Shown one piece after another: positions 19,601 to 38,434 of a stretch of 64,000 bases of DNA. The notes under the pieces were generated by a model that saw only the letters and a program-made list of their open reading frames with translations, was not told the DNA's origin and ran no database searches. How positions within the stretch are numbered: the stretch's first letter is position 1; the number at the start of each line of letters is the position of its first letter. Source of the DNA: Nansenia antarctica (Eukaryota > Chordata > Actinopteri > Argentiniformes > Microstomatidae); contig OZ022340.1 of the NCBI GenBank assembly GCA_963989245.1, positions 37,536,982 through 37,600,981 on the forward strand, given 5' to 3'. Position numbers and translations under genes: made by a program.

Positions 19601-20627
19601 GACAGTTCTTAAGTGAAGTGGAGACAGACCGTCCTGAACTGAGGAGAAGAATACAACAGTTTTCAGAGAGGGGAGTTCAACAATCAGCAACTTTTAAGTA
19701 CTGGCTGAATTTCCTCAAAGGGGCTGATCTCTTACTCAGAATGCTACGATCAGAGCGTGAAGCTAACTTTGACCTTCATCTCAACTGCATGTCTGAAGCA
19801 ATACCATGGTTCCGGGCTGCTGGCAGGATGAAATGCAATGTGTGGTCATGGTATTTGACAGGTATGACGGCCCACAGTCAATCAAAGACCTGGAGAGGCA
19901 AAGGAGAGGTGCAAGTGATGGAAGGCCTACACATGTTATCACTGGCAACACAAATGTCCCAAACTACAGGAAGTACTTGAGGAGTAGTGGAAACAAGACT
20001 GCACTGTGCATGTTTGTGAGCAACTACATTGTCATTGCAGCCCCATAGAGACTACACTCAGATGACTCCATCATCTTGGCAGGTGGATTTGACAAAGGGG
20101 AGGAGGTGAAGAGCATCTGCACAGCAGGAGTCAGCAGTTTGACATCACTGTACAGTGATCAGGAGGAGGCAGACACAAGGATGGTGCTCCATGCCATACA
20201 TCTTGCAGAGTCATATTCCCGCATCATTGTGAGGTCTGATGACACAGATGTGGAAGTACTGCTCATATACTATGCAAGCAAAGAAATGTTTGGTTCATCT
20301 CTGGTGTACATGCATACAGGCCATGGAATGAGAGAGAGCTATGTCCCCATCAACACCATATCTGAGAAGATTGGAAAAGACATGTCTAACTGTCTACCAG
20401 CATGTCATGCACTCACTGGCTGTGACACAACAAGTAGTTTGTACAGAATAGGAAAGACAACAGCATTCAACAAACTCAAGACCCATCTCAGCGAGCTCAA
20501 AGATCTGGCCCATTTTGGACTCTCTGCCAGCTTGGAAGAGTCTTTGCCAGTCGCAAGAGAATTTGCGCTACTCCTATATGGAAAAAAGAAAATGGAAAAT
20601 GGATTGATTGGGTTACTCTTATTCTGA
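16670..20627 (+). pseudogene. Decayed Academ-like transposase gene
   Basis: The start is taken at the ATG reading MEPTGPTQTASQ. The first block (16670-16989) has a CLLC...YHRSC zinc-binding-like motif. A frameshift near 16980 leads to the main block, which runs to a donor at 18309-18322 (CAGAG|GTAAAT). A MITE-bearing intron follows, and the second exon starts after TTTCAG at about 18887 (YIKPGRRSEP...). Near 19840 the frame jumps to one reading VVMVFDRYDGP, probably with a deletion, because related proteins as I remember them have ~200 more residues here. An in-frame TAG lies at 20046-20048. The last block carries EEADTR, SDDTDVEVLL and HALTGCDTTSS, then ends in the right TIR. At least one frameshift, one deletion and one stop make this copy inactive. 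Confidence 0.82.
18391..18642. mobile_element. Foldback MITE in the transposase intron
   Basis: The segment starts GAGGGCCGAAGAACATAACC and ends in its reverse complement. Inside are two further inverted pairs, GTAGAATGCTATTTTT with its complement and GGATACCCCTATACAA with its complement. It is 252 bp long, non-coding, and lies wholly within the inferred intron. Confidence 0.75.
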
Positions 20628-21325
20628 CTATTTGGTGATGTAGTTCAGCCACCTGGTATTTCCCTCTCCAAATATAATGACCATCAGAGTGAGCATTCTT
20701 AACTTATAGGCTATTATGCCACTTATCCCCCATTCGGAATTTGACTATCAGAGAAGAGGTAGGCCTATGTCTAAAGAAATCTCATTTGCAATAGAACTGT
20801 ATGAGATATTTCCATACAACTACTGGTTATTGTTCAATAGCACCCTAGACAATTCAGTAATGATATATTTTTCAGGGATTTCTGTTTTTCTGATAAATGA
20901 GAGAAAAGTGATGGAGTCCTATGTTCCTGTCACCAAAAAGTACAATTTCCGTCTAAACTAAAGCTAAGTTTACAGGACTATAATTCAGTATTAATTTAGG
21001 TAAATAGTTGTCTGACTATTTGGTGATGTAGGACAACCACCTGGTTCATACCTCAGCAAATCTGAAGAGGAAAGGAGTGATCATTCTCAAGTTATGGGCT
21101 TTTTTGTCACCTTCCCCATATTCGGCCTGGTCTAATTTGGCTCTTTTTCAGGGATTGGGGTAGCTCTAAAGAACAACCAAAAAAACATATTTTCCCCCAA
21201 ATTTTTTTTTGACAACAATCAATGTCATTAATGGGAGACCCTAAAGATAAGAAAAATCATTGTTGTCATTTGCTCTACCTCGGGTAGGGGTATCTCAAAA
21301 TCTGAGGGGCCTTCCTGCTAGACTA
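20607..21325 (-). repeat. Right long terminal inverted repeat
   Basis: 719 bp, the inverted partner of the left repeat. The reading frame of the internal gene runs straight into it and stops at 20627, so the expected Cys-rich C-terminus is missing in this copy. Confidence 0.88.
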
Positions 21326-21592
21326 TTAGTAGTCTACAGGGGTCGTAGGTCTGTTCATAATCTGTTTGCCCCTGGTAGAGGCTAAGGTGCTCTCACCTAA
21401 AGACATGTTCTCCAGCAACCTTTGGTTGTGGCAGGGGATAGATATATTAGTATCTGTGGCTGGGTTTCCGTTAACCGGCAATTGCCGGTCTTTGTCCGGT
21501 AAAATTTGGTGAAGTCCGACAAATTGAAAAGTCGTCGGACATATTGTCCGGTGAAAATAATTCCCTTTGAATACAATTCGCTAAAGCTGGCT

Positions 21593-21732
21593 GGGTGCGT
21601 TCGTAAACACGCTCTGGAAATCCGATCAGCACTCGCGGAACGCCTCTCGTCCAATCGAACGACTCGGTCGCTCTGTGACATCGAAGCCAGCGTGCGCTCC
21701 GGCGCTCTCAGAGCGTGTTTACGAACGCACCC
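21593..21732. mobile_element. Foldback MITE, GTGCGTTCGTAAA family, copy 1
   Basis: 140 bp with inverted ends GGGTGCGTTCGTAAACACGC and its reverse complement. Related copies lie at 27232-27371 and 61374-61512. All three are inside hAT elements. Confidence 0.82.
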
Positions 21733-21959
21733 CTAGAAGTTTCCAGCCAGCTAGCTGAAGCTGCTACACACACCAGAGCCATGGCGACCGAACGGCAAGT
21801 TAAACAACATACTATAAAAGTGACATTGTTTTACTCATTACTCATACGTTTGTTGTCATTCGGCGGTGCTAATAGTCGCTTTCTTTTTTAATTAATTTAA
21901 TTAATTTTATTTTAGCAGTTTCCCCGAAAGTTAAGTGTTTGTTTTTATATCACTATTTG

Positions 21960-22085
21960 CACTTCTGGTTAGATGCTAAACTGCATTTTGTTGTCTGGTA
22001 CTTGTACTCTGCAATGACAATAAAGTTGAATCTCACCTAATCTAATCTAATCTAATCTAAAATAATCTAAAATAATCCCATCACT
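21960..22085 (+). mobile_element. LINE-like 3' tail with (CTAAT)n end
   Basis: The phrase TGCAATGACAATAAAGTTG followed by repeated CTAAT is the familiar 3' end of fish CR1/L2-type LINEs. It is a short 5'-truncated copy inside the hAT element. Confidence 0.6.
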
Positions 22086-22346
22086 ATTACTCCCTATTTT
22101 CATCAGTGTTTCAATCCTTGAATCTGTGATGGAAATCAAGCAAAGCCACTTCAAGTCTCCCCACCACTGACAGCGCTGGGTGTGCCTTTCCTTACACTCT
22201 CGGTTATTCCCTGTGGATTTAAAAAAACGGTGTTTTGGTTTCTATAATGTGGTCTATTCTCAGTGTTGACGAGCAACTCAGGGGGCTTTGAGATGGCTAA
22301 CAGCTAATTAAAGGAGTAATTCCACTCAAAAGGGTAGAAGTAAGCT

Positions 22347-22349
22347 GAC

Positions 22350-22398
<49 letters not shown>

Positions 22399-22437
22399 GT
22401 CTGTCTGCCTGTCTGTCTGTCTGTCTGTCTCTCTGTC
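22347..22437 (+). repeat. (TCTG)n microsatellite
   Basis: A long run of TCTG/GTCT tetranucleotides with a few interruptions. Confidence 0.9.
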
Positions 22438-23426
22438 AGTGTGCTGGACTACCTATGACTTCCATGGTACCTGGGAACGCGTTGTCGGAGAGAAACGCCC
22501 TCTGTACAAAGGACCTACTGACCAAAATCCCTGTTCCCCGTAGCCTACATGCTTGCACTGTTACTGTTCAATAAAATGTTATACATCTAGACATTGTGGT
22601 ATTTCTTTATATACGTATCCCAGACTGCCTATCAATTGTTTCTCAATAAACAGTTATGTTCTTCCCATTGTCATACTCCCGAGCTAAACGAAATGCCTTC
22701 CCAACCAGCGAGACTTATAGAAATGACGTTGTTTTATTGATTTAAAAAAAAGGGTAAAACTGTAAAGAGAAAATAGAAAACTCACATTAATCCCAAACAA
22801 TTTAACAAACTTCAGTTAACGTAATGTGGAGTCCGTTCATTGATCGATGCTGTCTGTTCAGTTCCCAGTGAGGCGCCCGTTCAGCGCTGGACCCGTTCAG
22901 CGCTGGATTTGACGCATGGCATAGCGCGCATGCGTCAAATCATGTTATATTATTATATATTATATAGCTCGCATCTAATCGTATCGGATGAGAAATAGAC
23001 ATTAAATGGCATATATAGGCCGCTACACAACAGTAATCACCGCGACAAACATTAGATTTGGAGGAAAAAAATATATGATTTTGTAAAAAAAAATTTTTAT
23101 TATATTTTAATATGATGACCGGAATATATCACGTTTGTCCGGTAAATCGAATTCTTCCCGGACACGATGTCCGACGGCAAATTTTTCTAACGGAAACCCT
23201 GATCTGTGGTGTCTTTAGGGCTGATGGCTAGAATAAGATAAACAAGAATACAAGAATAAAATCAAATGAATGAATTAAAAGTCTATCTAAAAATACTAAT
23301 TTAAAAGTAGAATAATAATAATAACTTTTTATTTGTATAGCGCTTTTCCTGCAAAGGTTGCAGCTCAAAGTGCTCCAATCATTATATAATCATAATTTAA
23401 TTATTTAGTCATTTTAAGGCAATATT

Positions 23427-23492
23427 CAAAAGATTGGTTTTTAGTCTTGACTTGAACATATGTTCAAGTCAAGACTAAAAACCAATCTTTTG
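23427..23492. repeat. Perfect 66-bp palindrome without spacer
   Basis: The arm 23427-23459 (starting CAAAAGATTGGTTTTTAG) is followed at once by its exact reverse complement, 23460-23492. The centre is CATATG. Confidence 0.95.
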
Positions 23493-23629
23493 AGCACATA
23501 TTATGTGCTGAGGTTGCATCCCTAATGTAAACTGGCAGTGCATTCCACAATTTGGGTGCATAAAATGAGAATGCAAAAATCTGGTACACAGAGAAAACCA
23601 GCGTCAGAAGACCTGAGAGCTCTATTGGA

Positions 23630-24285
23630 ATGGAATGGAATGGAATGGACTTTATTTGTCATTGCTACAGTACAGGTACCAAACAACGAAATTTAGGAGG
23701 GGTGGCTCCCCTGGTGTTAGGAAAGGAATTTTTTTTTTTTTTTTAGAAAAAGCATAAAATCACAGAAGGTAAGGAGCTGGTTTACATAAATAAAGGCTAT
23801 GTACACAATCCACTGTACTATACTGCACAGATATTCAACTAGGGTTGTCATATTGCACAAAAAGTATTTTTTCACGTTATTTTAAAGTGTCCCAGTTTGC
23901 AGGCTTGAAATGTACATGTTTGTGCCTCAGCACTAGCTGCCATACAATCCGTCCGGACTGTCCTGGGCCCAGAACTTAGGCCTTTGCTGTGTTCAGGGCC
24001 TTGACGGCCCTGTGGTAGAAGCAGTTCTTCAGTCTGTTTGTCTTAGCGGCCGGGGTCCTGTACCTCCTATTCGAGGGCAGCCTGATAAAGTGTACGTGCC
24101 CAGGGTGGGTCGGGTCCCTGGAGATCTTGGAGGCCTTCCTGAGACAGCGTGTGTTGTACAGCTCTTCCAGAGAGGGGAGGGGGGCGCCGGTGATCTTCTG
24201 TGCTGTTCTCACGACTCTCTGTAGCGCGTTTCTCTCCGCTGTTGTGCAGCTGTGGAACCAGTTGTTCAGTATGTGTATTGGGCTG
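23630..24285 (-). pseudogene. CR1/L2-type LINE fragment, C-terminal ORF2
   Basis: On the minus strand the sequence reads LNNWFHSCTTAERNALQRVV, then RTAQKITGAPLPSLEELYNT, ending FYHRAVKALNTAKA at 23976. This is the C-terminal end of a fish CR1/L2-type reverse transcriptase protein. The 3' untranslated part ends in GGAATGGAATGG repeats near 23633. The same 3' end (TTATTTGTCATTGCTACAG onward) recurs at 34340-34440, so the family is active or recent in this genome. About 650 bp remain. Confidence 0.8.
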
Positions 24286-24425
24286 ATATGCTAGCAAAAG
24301 GTCTTTCAGATATTCTGGTGCTATGCCAGTGAGAGCTTTATAAACAAGCAGAAGGATCTTGAAATCTATTCTGAACTTAACAGGAAGCCAATGTAGAGTT
24401 TCTAAAATAGGAGTTATATGAGCTT

Positions 24426-25689
24426 GTCTTGGCCGTTGGGCTTACATGACTGCCTTCAGATGTGTAGCTTCACAGTAAAAGTATTGTGAGGTTGGTGGTT
24501 TCAGCAGCACACCGGACTGATCTGATAGGGCTTTCACACCGGCAAAGAACCGTTCCGGTTCGCGTTCGGGAACCTCCGAACCTTGCTGCTGTCTGGCGAA
24601 CGAGCCCGCGTTCATACCAATTTAAGTGGAACCATCCGCGTCATCAAAGATGGGTGATGAAGGGGCGGGATTAACTAAAATGTCACTAAATGGCAGCTAC
24701 TTCACTGTTTAGAATAAGGTAGAACAGGGGAATGGTGGGGTGGGGAGTTTTAGGGGTAAACATAAAACACACAATATCAAATAACTGGAGTGAGGAGACA
24801 CCTAAAAAATGAATTAAATGGGATAGAAAAACACTCACTAATCTTGAAAAAAAAGAGCACCAAAATAAGCAATAGTACAGTGAACACTTTATTGATATTT
24901 GACTGTAAATGTTAATTTAAATGAATAAATACATAATTAAGATTAAATGTTAATCTTAAAGATTACTGTAGATAACAGGTAATGTATCTGAAACACTGAA
25001 GACACCTTTGAAGCTCTGCCACTAGATGAACAATGCAGTGTACAAACCTTTTTCCTTCTTATTTTTTCCCTGGAGGGAAGTAACAACAATAGCACTAAAG
25101 TGATGCCTATTATGAATATGTTGTCCTCCAATATCCAGTTTAATTGAAATCACATAACATTGTAGAAGTCCTTAGACTTTGTGACAAGAAGTTTAAATCA
25201 CTAGTTGTGTCTATACTGTAGTATTGCACCAAAGAAAATAGCAAAATAGCATGTTAATAACAGGTGTAACCGCTGCCAAAATGCCAGTCCACAAAAGAGA
25301 ACAGCAGGACAATTTGAGCAGATGGCAATTTTCCCATAATAATATTGTTTTGGTCCACTTGTATCACAGCAGTTGTACAGTATTTCACAAAAGCAGGTTC
25401 AGTAGGTTCATTACTGTGGCCAGTTCAGGACACTGCAGAGATGTCAGCACAAGTTGTAATAGTTTCTCTGAACATCTACATGCTCTCTGTTCCTCTGATC
25501 AAATATCAAACATGATAATAATTTTTGTAGTGTCCGTGAGTCCAGTAATCCTAGCTTTCTTTTTGTCTCCACTAGGGATGCACCGGTTCTATTGTAAACC
25601 ATGCTGTCAAACTCTACGGTTATCATACCGGGAGAATGTATGGTTATCGGTTCACCAGTGTTACTGCTCAATGTACTGCTAAAGGATTA
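24426..25689. other. Gene-free dispersed-repeat region
   Basis: No gene is recognised. About 24430-24526 (CTTCAGATGTGTAGCTTCAC...) recurs at 29190-29287. A segment from 24530 (GGCTTTCACACCGGCAAAG) looks like the edge of a repeat. Around 25575, AGGGATGCACCGGTTC resembles a hAT terminus but no partner end was found. Confidence 0.4.
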
Positions 25690-25985
25690 GGGTTAGTGCC
25701 AGTGTGTTCCACAAGCAAACCGTAATCTGGCCATCCTGTGGTTTGCACCTTGCAGTATATCCTCTGTAGTGCTGCTGGTGAAGTCTTCTGCAGATGGTCG
25801 TCTCTGACACATTCACACCTACCTCCTGGAGAGTGTTCCTGGTCTGTGGGACAGTTGTTCTACCTCCTGGAGAGTGTTCCTGGTCTGTGGGACAGTTGTT
25901 CTACCTCCTGGAGAGTGTTCCTGGTCTGTGGGACAGTTGTTTTGGGGTTTTTCCTCAATCATGGTGAGCATCCTTTGATCATCCA
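25690..25985 (-). pseudogene. Tc1-like transposase relic (helix-turn-helix part)
   Basis: Read on the minus strand in shifting frames, the segment resembles the N-terminal DNA-binding region of fish Tc1 transposases (a ...RTTVPQIRNTLQEVGVNV...-like stretch). A 41-bp piece (CTACCTCCTGGAGAGTG...) is repeated three times in tandem at about 25821-25943. There is no catalytic DDE part. Confidence 0.6.
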
Positions 25986-26111
25986 CTGTAGATGGATGGT
26001 GTTTAAAAACAAAAAAGTGCTACAGCTTCCAGAGAGAACCTCCTCAAATTAAGAGAAATAAGAAATTATGTTATAGTAGGCTATAACTATCTCATACCGT
26101 GACTCAACAAG

Positions 26112-26143
<32 letters not shown>

Positions 26144-26155
26144 TTCTCCTCCCTC

Positions 26156-34713
<8,558 letters not shown>

Positions 34714-35228
34714 CGCACGCTCCACGGCTCTTTGCCTGGAGAACACGCAACACATTACTTTTCATGAAACCTCTGGCATTATTGTTGTGACCTGGGTTAG
34801 GTAGCATTACGTATTAGGTATTACTTTACTTAGACCATTAAGTGTAACAGGGAGAGTAGAGTGGTACTTTATTAATCGCAGAGGGGAAGTTTTAGCAGCA
34901 CATAGAGAAGCCACTGTAACACCAGTAGTAAATCAAGTGGTGGTGTGTTACCAAGTGTTATCTAGCTGTGTGTGACACTGACTTTTAACATGTTGTAGGC
35001 ATACTAACTGATACACCATGCAAAAGACAGTAGCAAGTAACCATGACAACTCATGTCTCTGCTGTTCACTCAGGAAGGCAAGGGGAATTTCGTGTGTGTA
35101 TGTGTGTGTCAGTGTGTGTGTATCTGCTGTGTATAGGGTATTAAGGCATCCTAGTCTAGGCTAGCTGATTCCAAAGCAGGACATAACCTAGGACAACAGT
35201 CAGTAACAGCACAGCAGCCTTACTTACA

Positions 35229-35312
<84 letters not shown>
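35229..35312 (+). repeat. (CA)n microsatellite
   Basis: An uninterrupted CA run of about 42 units upstream of the dhrs7b coding start, within the inferred first intron. Confidence 0.95.
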
Positions 35313-35314
<2 letters not shown>

Positions 35315-35538
35315 TTAGTCTTCTCAACAAATAGTACTGTATGCTTACTAGCTACACTGTAGTCCCGTAATTTGTAAAATACATGTTGCTAGCTAATCAT
35401 GACAGTACTGAACAGTGCTTGCTAGCTAGCTACATCATGAAGCCAAACCCCGAAACAGACACAGTGGCACTGGAGGAAAGCCAATCATTTCGACTATCAG
35501 TGACACACGCGAACTACCAACGTTATTTTGAGACTTAC

Positions 35539-35715
35539 CTCAACTCAAACCACCAACCAAACCGAGGGACAGTGAACAAATGTAATTCAATGTCTGGATT
35601 CAGCTGCTAAGTCTATCCAACAATAACCGCGCATGGACTGTCCCGCTCCGTGGACGACTATCTATCAACAAACAGTTCAACTGCTAGCTTGAGAAACAAG
35701 ATTCTGTCCTTAGCA
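35539..35715 (-). other. dhrs7b: Probable non-coding first exon of dhrs7b
   Basis: The coding exon begins 22 bases after an acceptor (CTCCAG|GC at 34736/34735). About 800 bp upstream a strong donor occurs on the minus strand (GTTGAG|GTAAGT, exon end 35539), in the GC-richer stretch where a promoter would lie. The 5' limit is a guess. RNA evidence would settle it. Confidence 0.45.
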
Positions 35716-36181
35716 GCTAGCTAGTTACATCCGTGTTCTGGAGCTCCGCCCACCTACCTCCGGTGTATGGAAATAAAGATTTATTCAAAATAAAAGCGCC
35801 CACGTTAAACTTGTTGAATTTCGAAATACTAAATATGGATAAATGAACCACAAATTATATGTAACTATATCTGGAAATGAACATGTAATCCTCTCAATGT
35901 ATTATTTGTGTTTGTAAGGGTGAAAAGATGGATGAAAGACACACTGCACTGCATAGGGGACACATAATAGACTGTACACAATGTTCCAAGACTAAACGTG
36001 AGTTTTACTACCACTCTGGGTGTTATATCACTTTGCTTTCACTTCAGATTTAAACAAATATAACATCCATCACATAGAGAATTGTATGTACTCTTTACAT
36101 TTACATACAAATTACTGGAATTTATCTCAATAGAATCTACTCTAGATATGAATTTGATGGGCCAATTCAATTCTCACTAAA

Positions 36182-36862
36182 TTGTTACCAAAGGATGTTA
36201 TCATGCTGACAATTCAATGTCAGTATACTGTAGGCCTAGTGACTCCCTCCCTGAGAGAGTTCAAAGAAGCCCATCACGATCACACACTCAACGGTGATTA
36301 TTTACAAGGTGCTATCGTTGATATGCAAACTGCATTTGGGAGCAGATTTAGCGAGTTCCGAAAGGAAAAAATGTCACTATCTTTCCCTGTCACACCCCTG
36401 GAGATTGACCCGTCCTTATTGAACACATTCCCAGGAGTAAATCAAGCTGACCTTGAAATGGAAATGGCCGATATAGCTGACAAAGATTTATGGGTGTTCA
36501 AGTTCAAAAGTCTGACAGCCGAGCTTGAAGACGTCACTCGCCAGAAAGCCCAGCTTGCCCAAAGCCACAAATGGAGCGAAATTGAAAGCCTCCCAACACC
36601 CGAGAAACTTGTGTTTGAAACATGGAATGCTCTTCCTGACAGTTATAGGAACATGAAGAAATATGCATTTGGAGTATTATCCATCTTTGGATCAACATAC
36701 CTGTGCGAGCAGATATTCTCAAACATGAACTACATCAAATCCAAATACCGCACCCGCCTCACAGATGAGAGCTTGCAGTCCTGCGTGAAGATTAAAGTTA
36801 CATCTTACATGCCCGATGTTGAGAAGCTGTCCAGTGAGGTCCGAAAACAGAAGTCACATTAA
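36182..36862 (+). pseudogene. hAT transposase fragment (GTF2IRD2/ZBED-like C-terminal part)
   Basis: The frame has 226 aa. The useful part (about residue 60 on) ends in a hAT C-terminal dimerisation region: LPDSYRNMKKYAFGVLSIFG, STYLCEQIFSNMNYIKSKYR and RLTDESLQSCVKIKV. This is the form seen in fish 'general transcription factor II-I repeat domain 2-like' transposon proteins. The BED finger and most of the catalytic core are missing upstream, so it is 5'-truncated. The right terminus of the same element probably lies near 37826 (GGGTTGCCGACCCCCTG). Confidence 0.8.
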
Positions 36863-37784
36863 ACGGGTAAGAACACACTGTCATAGGCACATATTTAGTA
36901 ACAAAGTGGCTGTTTTTATAAAGTGATTTCAGATTTTTGTCAGTATATATTTGGAATGACACATAGGGATATTACTGTGTTTTGTTGCTCAGGTCCGAGG
37001 ATGCGTTGTATTGTGCGTGTCAAAAGAGAAGAGGATGCTGCTGCGTTTTACCCTTGACTAGTAGTTCTGTTCAGTTCACTTCACTTCAGTTCTAGCACTG
37101 ACTTACTTGGCATTGGCAGAAAACTAAAGAGAAGAGGATAATGCACAGAAATCGAACTTAAACTGTATTATTTAAATGTAATATACTTTACCTTTTCAAA
37201 AGGCTGCTGTTTTATTGTTTATAATTGCAGGCTGCGTTTTAACTGCAGGCTGCGTTTTATTGCACTGTTTGCCCAGATAAGGGGGAAAAGAGAAGAGGAT
37301 TGTATTGTATTCGACTTATATGTTGTATTCGTATTGTATTATTGAGGGTTGAAGAGGACTGCATTTTATTCCATGGGGAGGTCTGAAAATACAGGAGGCC
37401 TATTATGCACGTTCCATTTTGTTGTTGTTTTTTCGAATCCTCAAAATAAAAATCACATCAAAAATGTGATTTCTTTATTGTAATTCTATAATTTCATCAA
37501 TGCTGTTATGCAACGAAACATAATACATTAATATTGTAATGGAAGTTAAACTTAAAGCACCGTCGTACAGCAGAGTAGTCACGTGGTGCGTCATTCTCTC
37601 CAGGGTGCGCTGCAGCGAAAATAAACATTTAATCATGAATGCTCATTATGTATTTGTCGCCTACCTAGTAATTTTTTTTGATAGTAGGCTAATATAGCTA
37701 ATATAGACACTTACAGCATGTGTTGCCTTCATTATAAGGCTTATATAAGGCTTTAAAAAACAGATTCGTTTTTTGTTTTTTTGG

Positions 37785-37826
37785 TCCAATATGGCTCTTT
37801 CAACATTTTGGGTTGCCGACCCCCTG
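37785..37826 (+). mobile_element. Right terminus of the hAT element
   Basis: AATATGGCTCTTTCAACATT and GGGTTGCCGACCCCCTG are the familiar terminal sequence of Charlie/GTF2IRD2-type hAT elements (inverse CAGGGGGTCGGCAACCC). No matching left end was found in the window. Confidence 0.6.
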
Positions 37827-38393
37827 GCCTAGTCCATGTTATTGAAGGTCATGCTTATAAAATCCTTACCACTATTCACCCACATGGTGGTGCTGTGAGC
37901 TTAATTTTGAACACAGACTTTGAAACCCATTAGAGGCCAGTTACTATGGCGACAGAGGGTACTGCATACAGCCAGCTGGCATACACCCAGGGCTGCCACC
38001 TATATATAGGGCTGTTAATATCCACATAGTATTTATGGCTGCTCAGCACTTCCATTTTTACATTGTGGTTAGAATACGATTAAATGTGGAAATGCTATTA
38101 CAATATCTATCTGTATCGTCACGACAACCCAGTAAGGCTATCATGTTGGGAAGTACACATGTCTTTTGAGTGCTACAAGGACCTTTATGGGGGACAACGA
38201 TTGCATCCACTGGACAAAGATCATGATAGCAGCCTATATTTGTAATTATTTAATGTGTTCCCCTTAACACTCTTTCCCACAAAATAACCACCATTCCAAT
38301 GCTGCTGGCAAGTTCCTAGTGAAAGCAATTAGAGCAGTACAGGGTCAAAGGTTAAACAACATTCAAAGTAAGGTTACACACACAGGCACACAC

Positions 38394-38434
<41 letters not shown>

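Larger units (their letters stand above)
15393..21325 (+). mobile_element. Academ-like DNA transposon with ~725-bp terminal inverted repeats
   Basis: The element is 5933 bp. It begins TAGTCTAGCAG and ends CTGCTAGACTA, flanked by TTA on both sides (15390-15392 and 21326-21328), a 3-bp target duplication. The inverted repeats run 15393-16162 and 20607-21325. Between them is a broken gene of the fish 'QEEADTR' protein family. Repbase's Academ superfamily is described as having 3-4 bp target duplications, an XPG-like nuclease and a Cys-rich domain, which fits, but the class is inferred, not shown. The ends could also be read with a 2-bp TA duplication. Confidence 0.8.
21460..23201. mobile_element. 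Non-autonomous hAT element (8-bp TSD ATCTGTGG)
   Basis: Ends are CTGGGTTTCCGTTAACC and, inverted, CTAACGGAAACCCTG. Exact 8-bp target duplications ATCTGTGG lie at 21452-21459 and 23202-23209, diagnostic of hAT. The 1742-bp interior has no transposase. It contains a nested foldback MITE (21593-21732), a LINE-like tail (about 21960-22085, ending in repeated CTAAT) and a (TCTG)n microsatellite (about 22347-22437). Confidence 0.88.
23290..24425 (-). mobile_element. 5'-truncated LINE interrupted by a second LINE
   Basis: On the minus strand 24420-24290 encodes HWLPVKFRIDFKILLLVYKA-like residues and 23630-23500 encodes YAPKLWNALPVYIRD. Both are typical of the C-terminal region of fish LINE reverse transcriptases. 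They are split by another LINE at 23630-24285. The 3' end (about 23330) has the common GTATAGCGCTTTTCCTG-type tail. A perfect 66-bp palindrome lies in it at 23427-23492. Confidence 0.65.

Noticed and set aside
15393..21325. PIF/Harbinger or Kolobok assignment for the long-TIR element
   Set aside because: TTA fits a TWA duplication, but no Harbinger DDE or Myb-like protein is seen. Kolobok needs TTAA and a THAP domain, neither of which is found.
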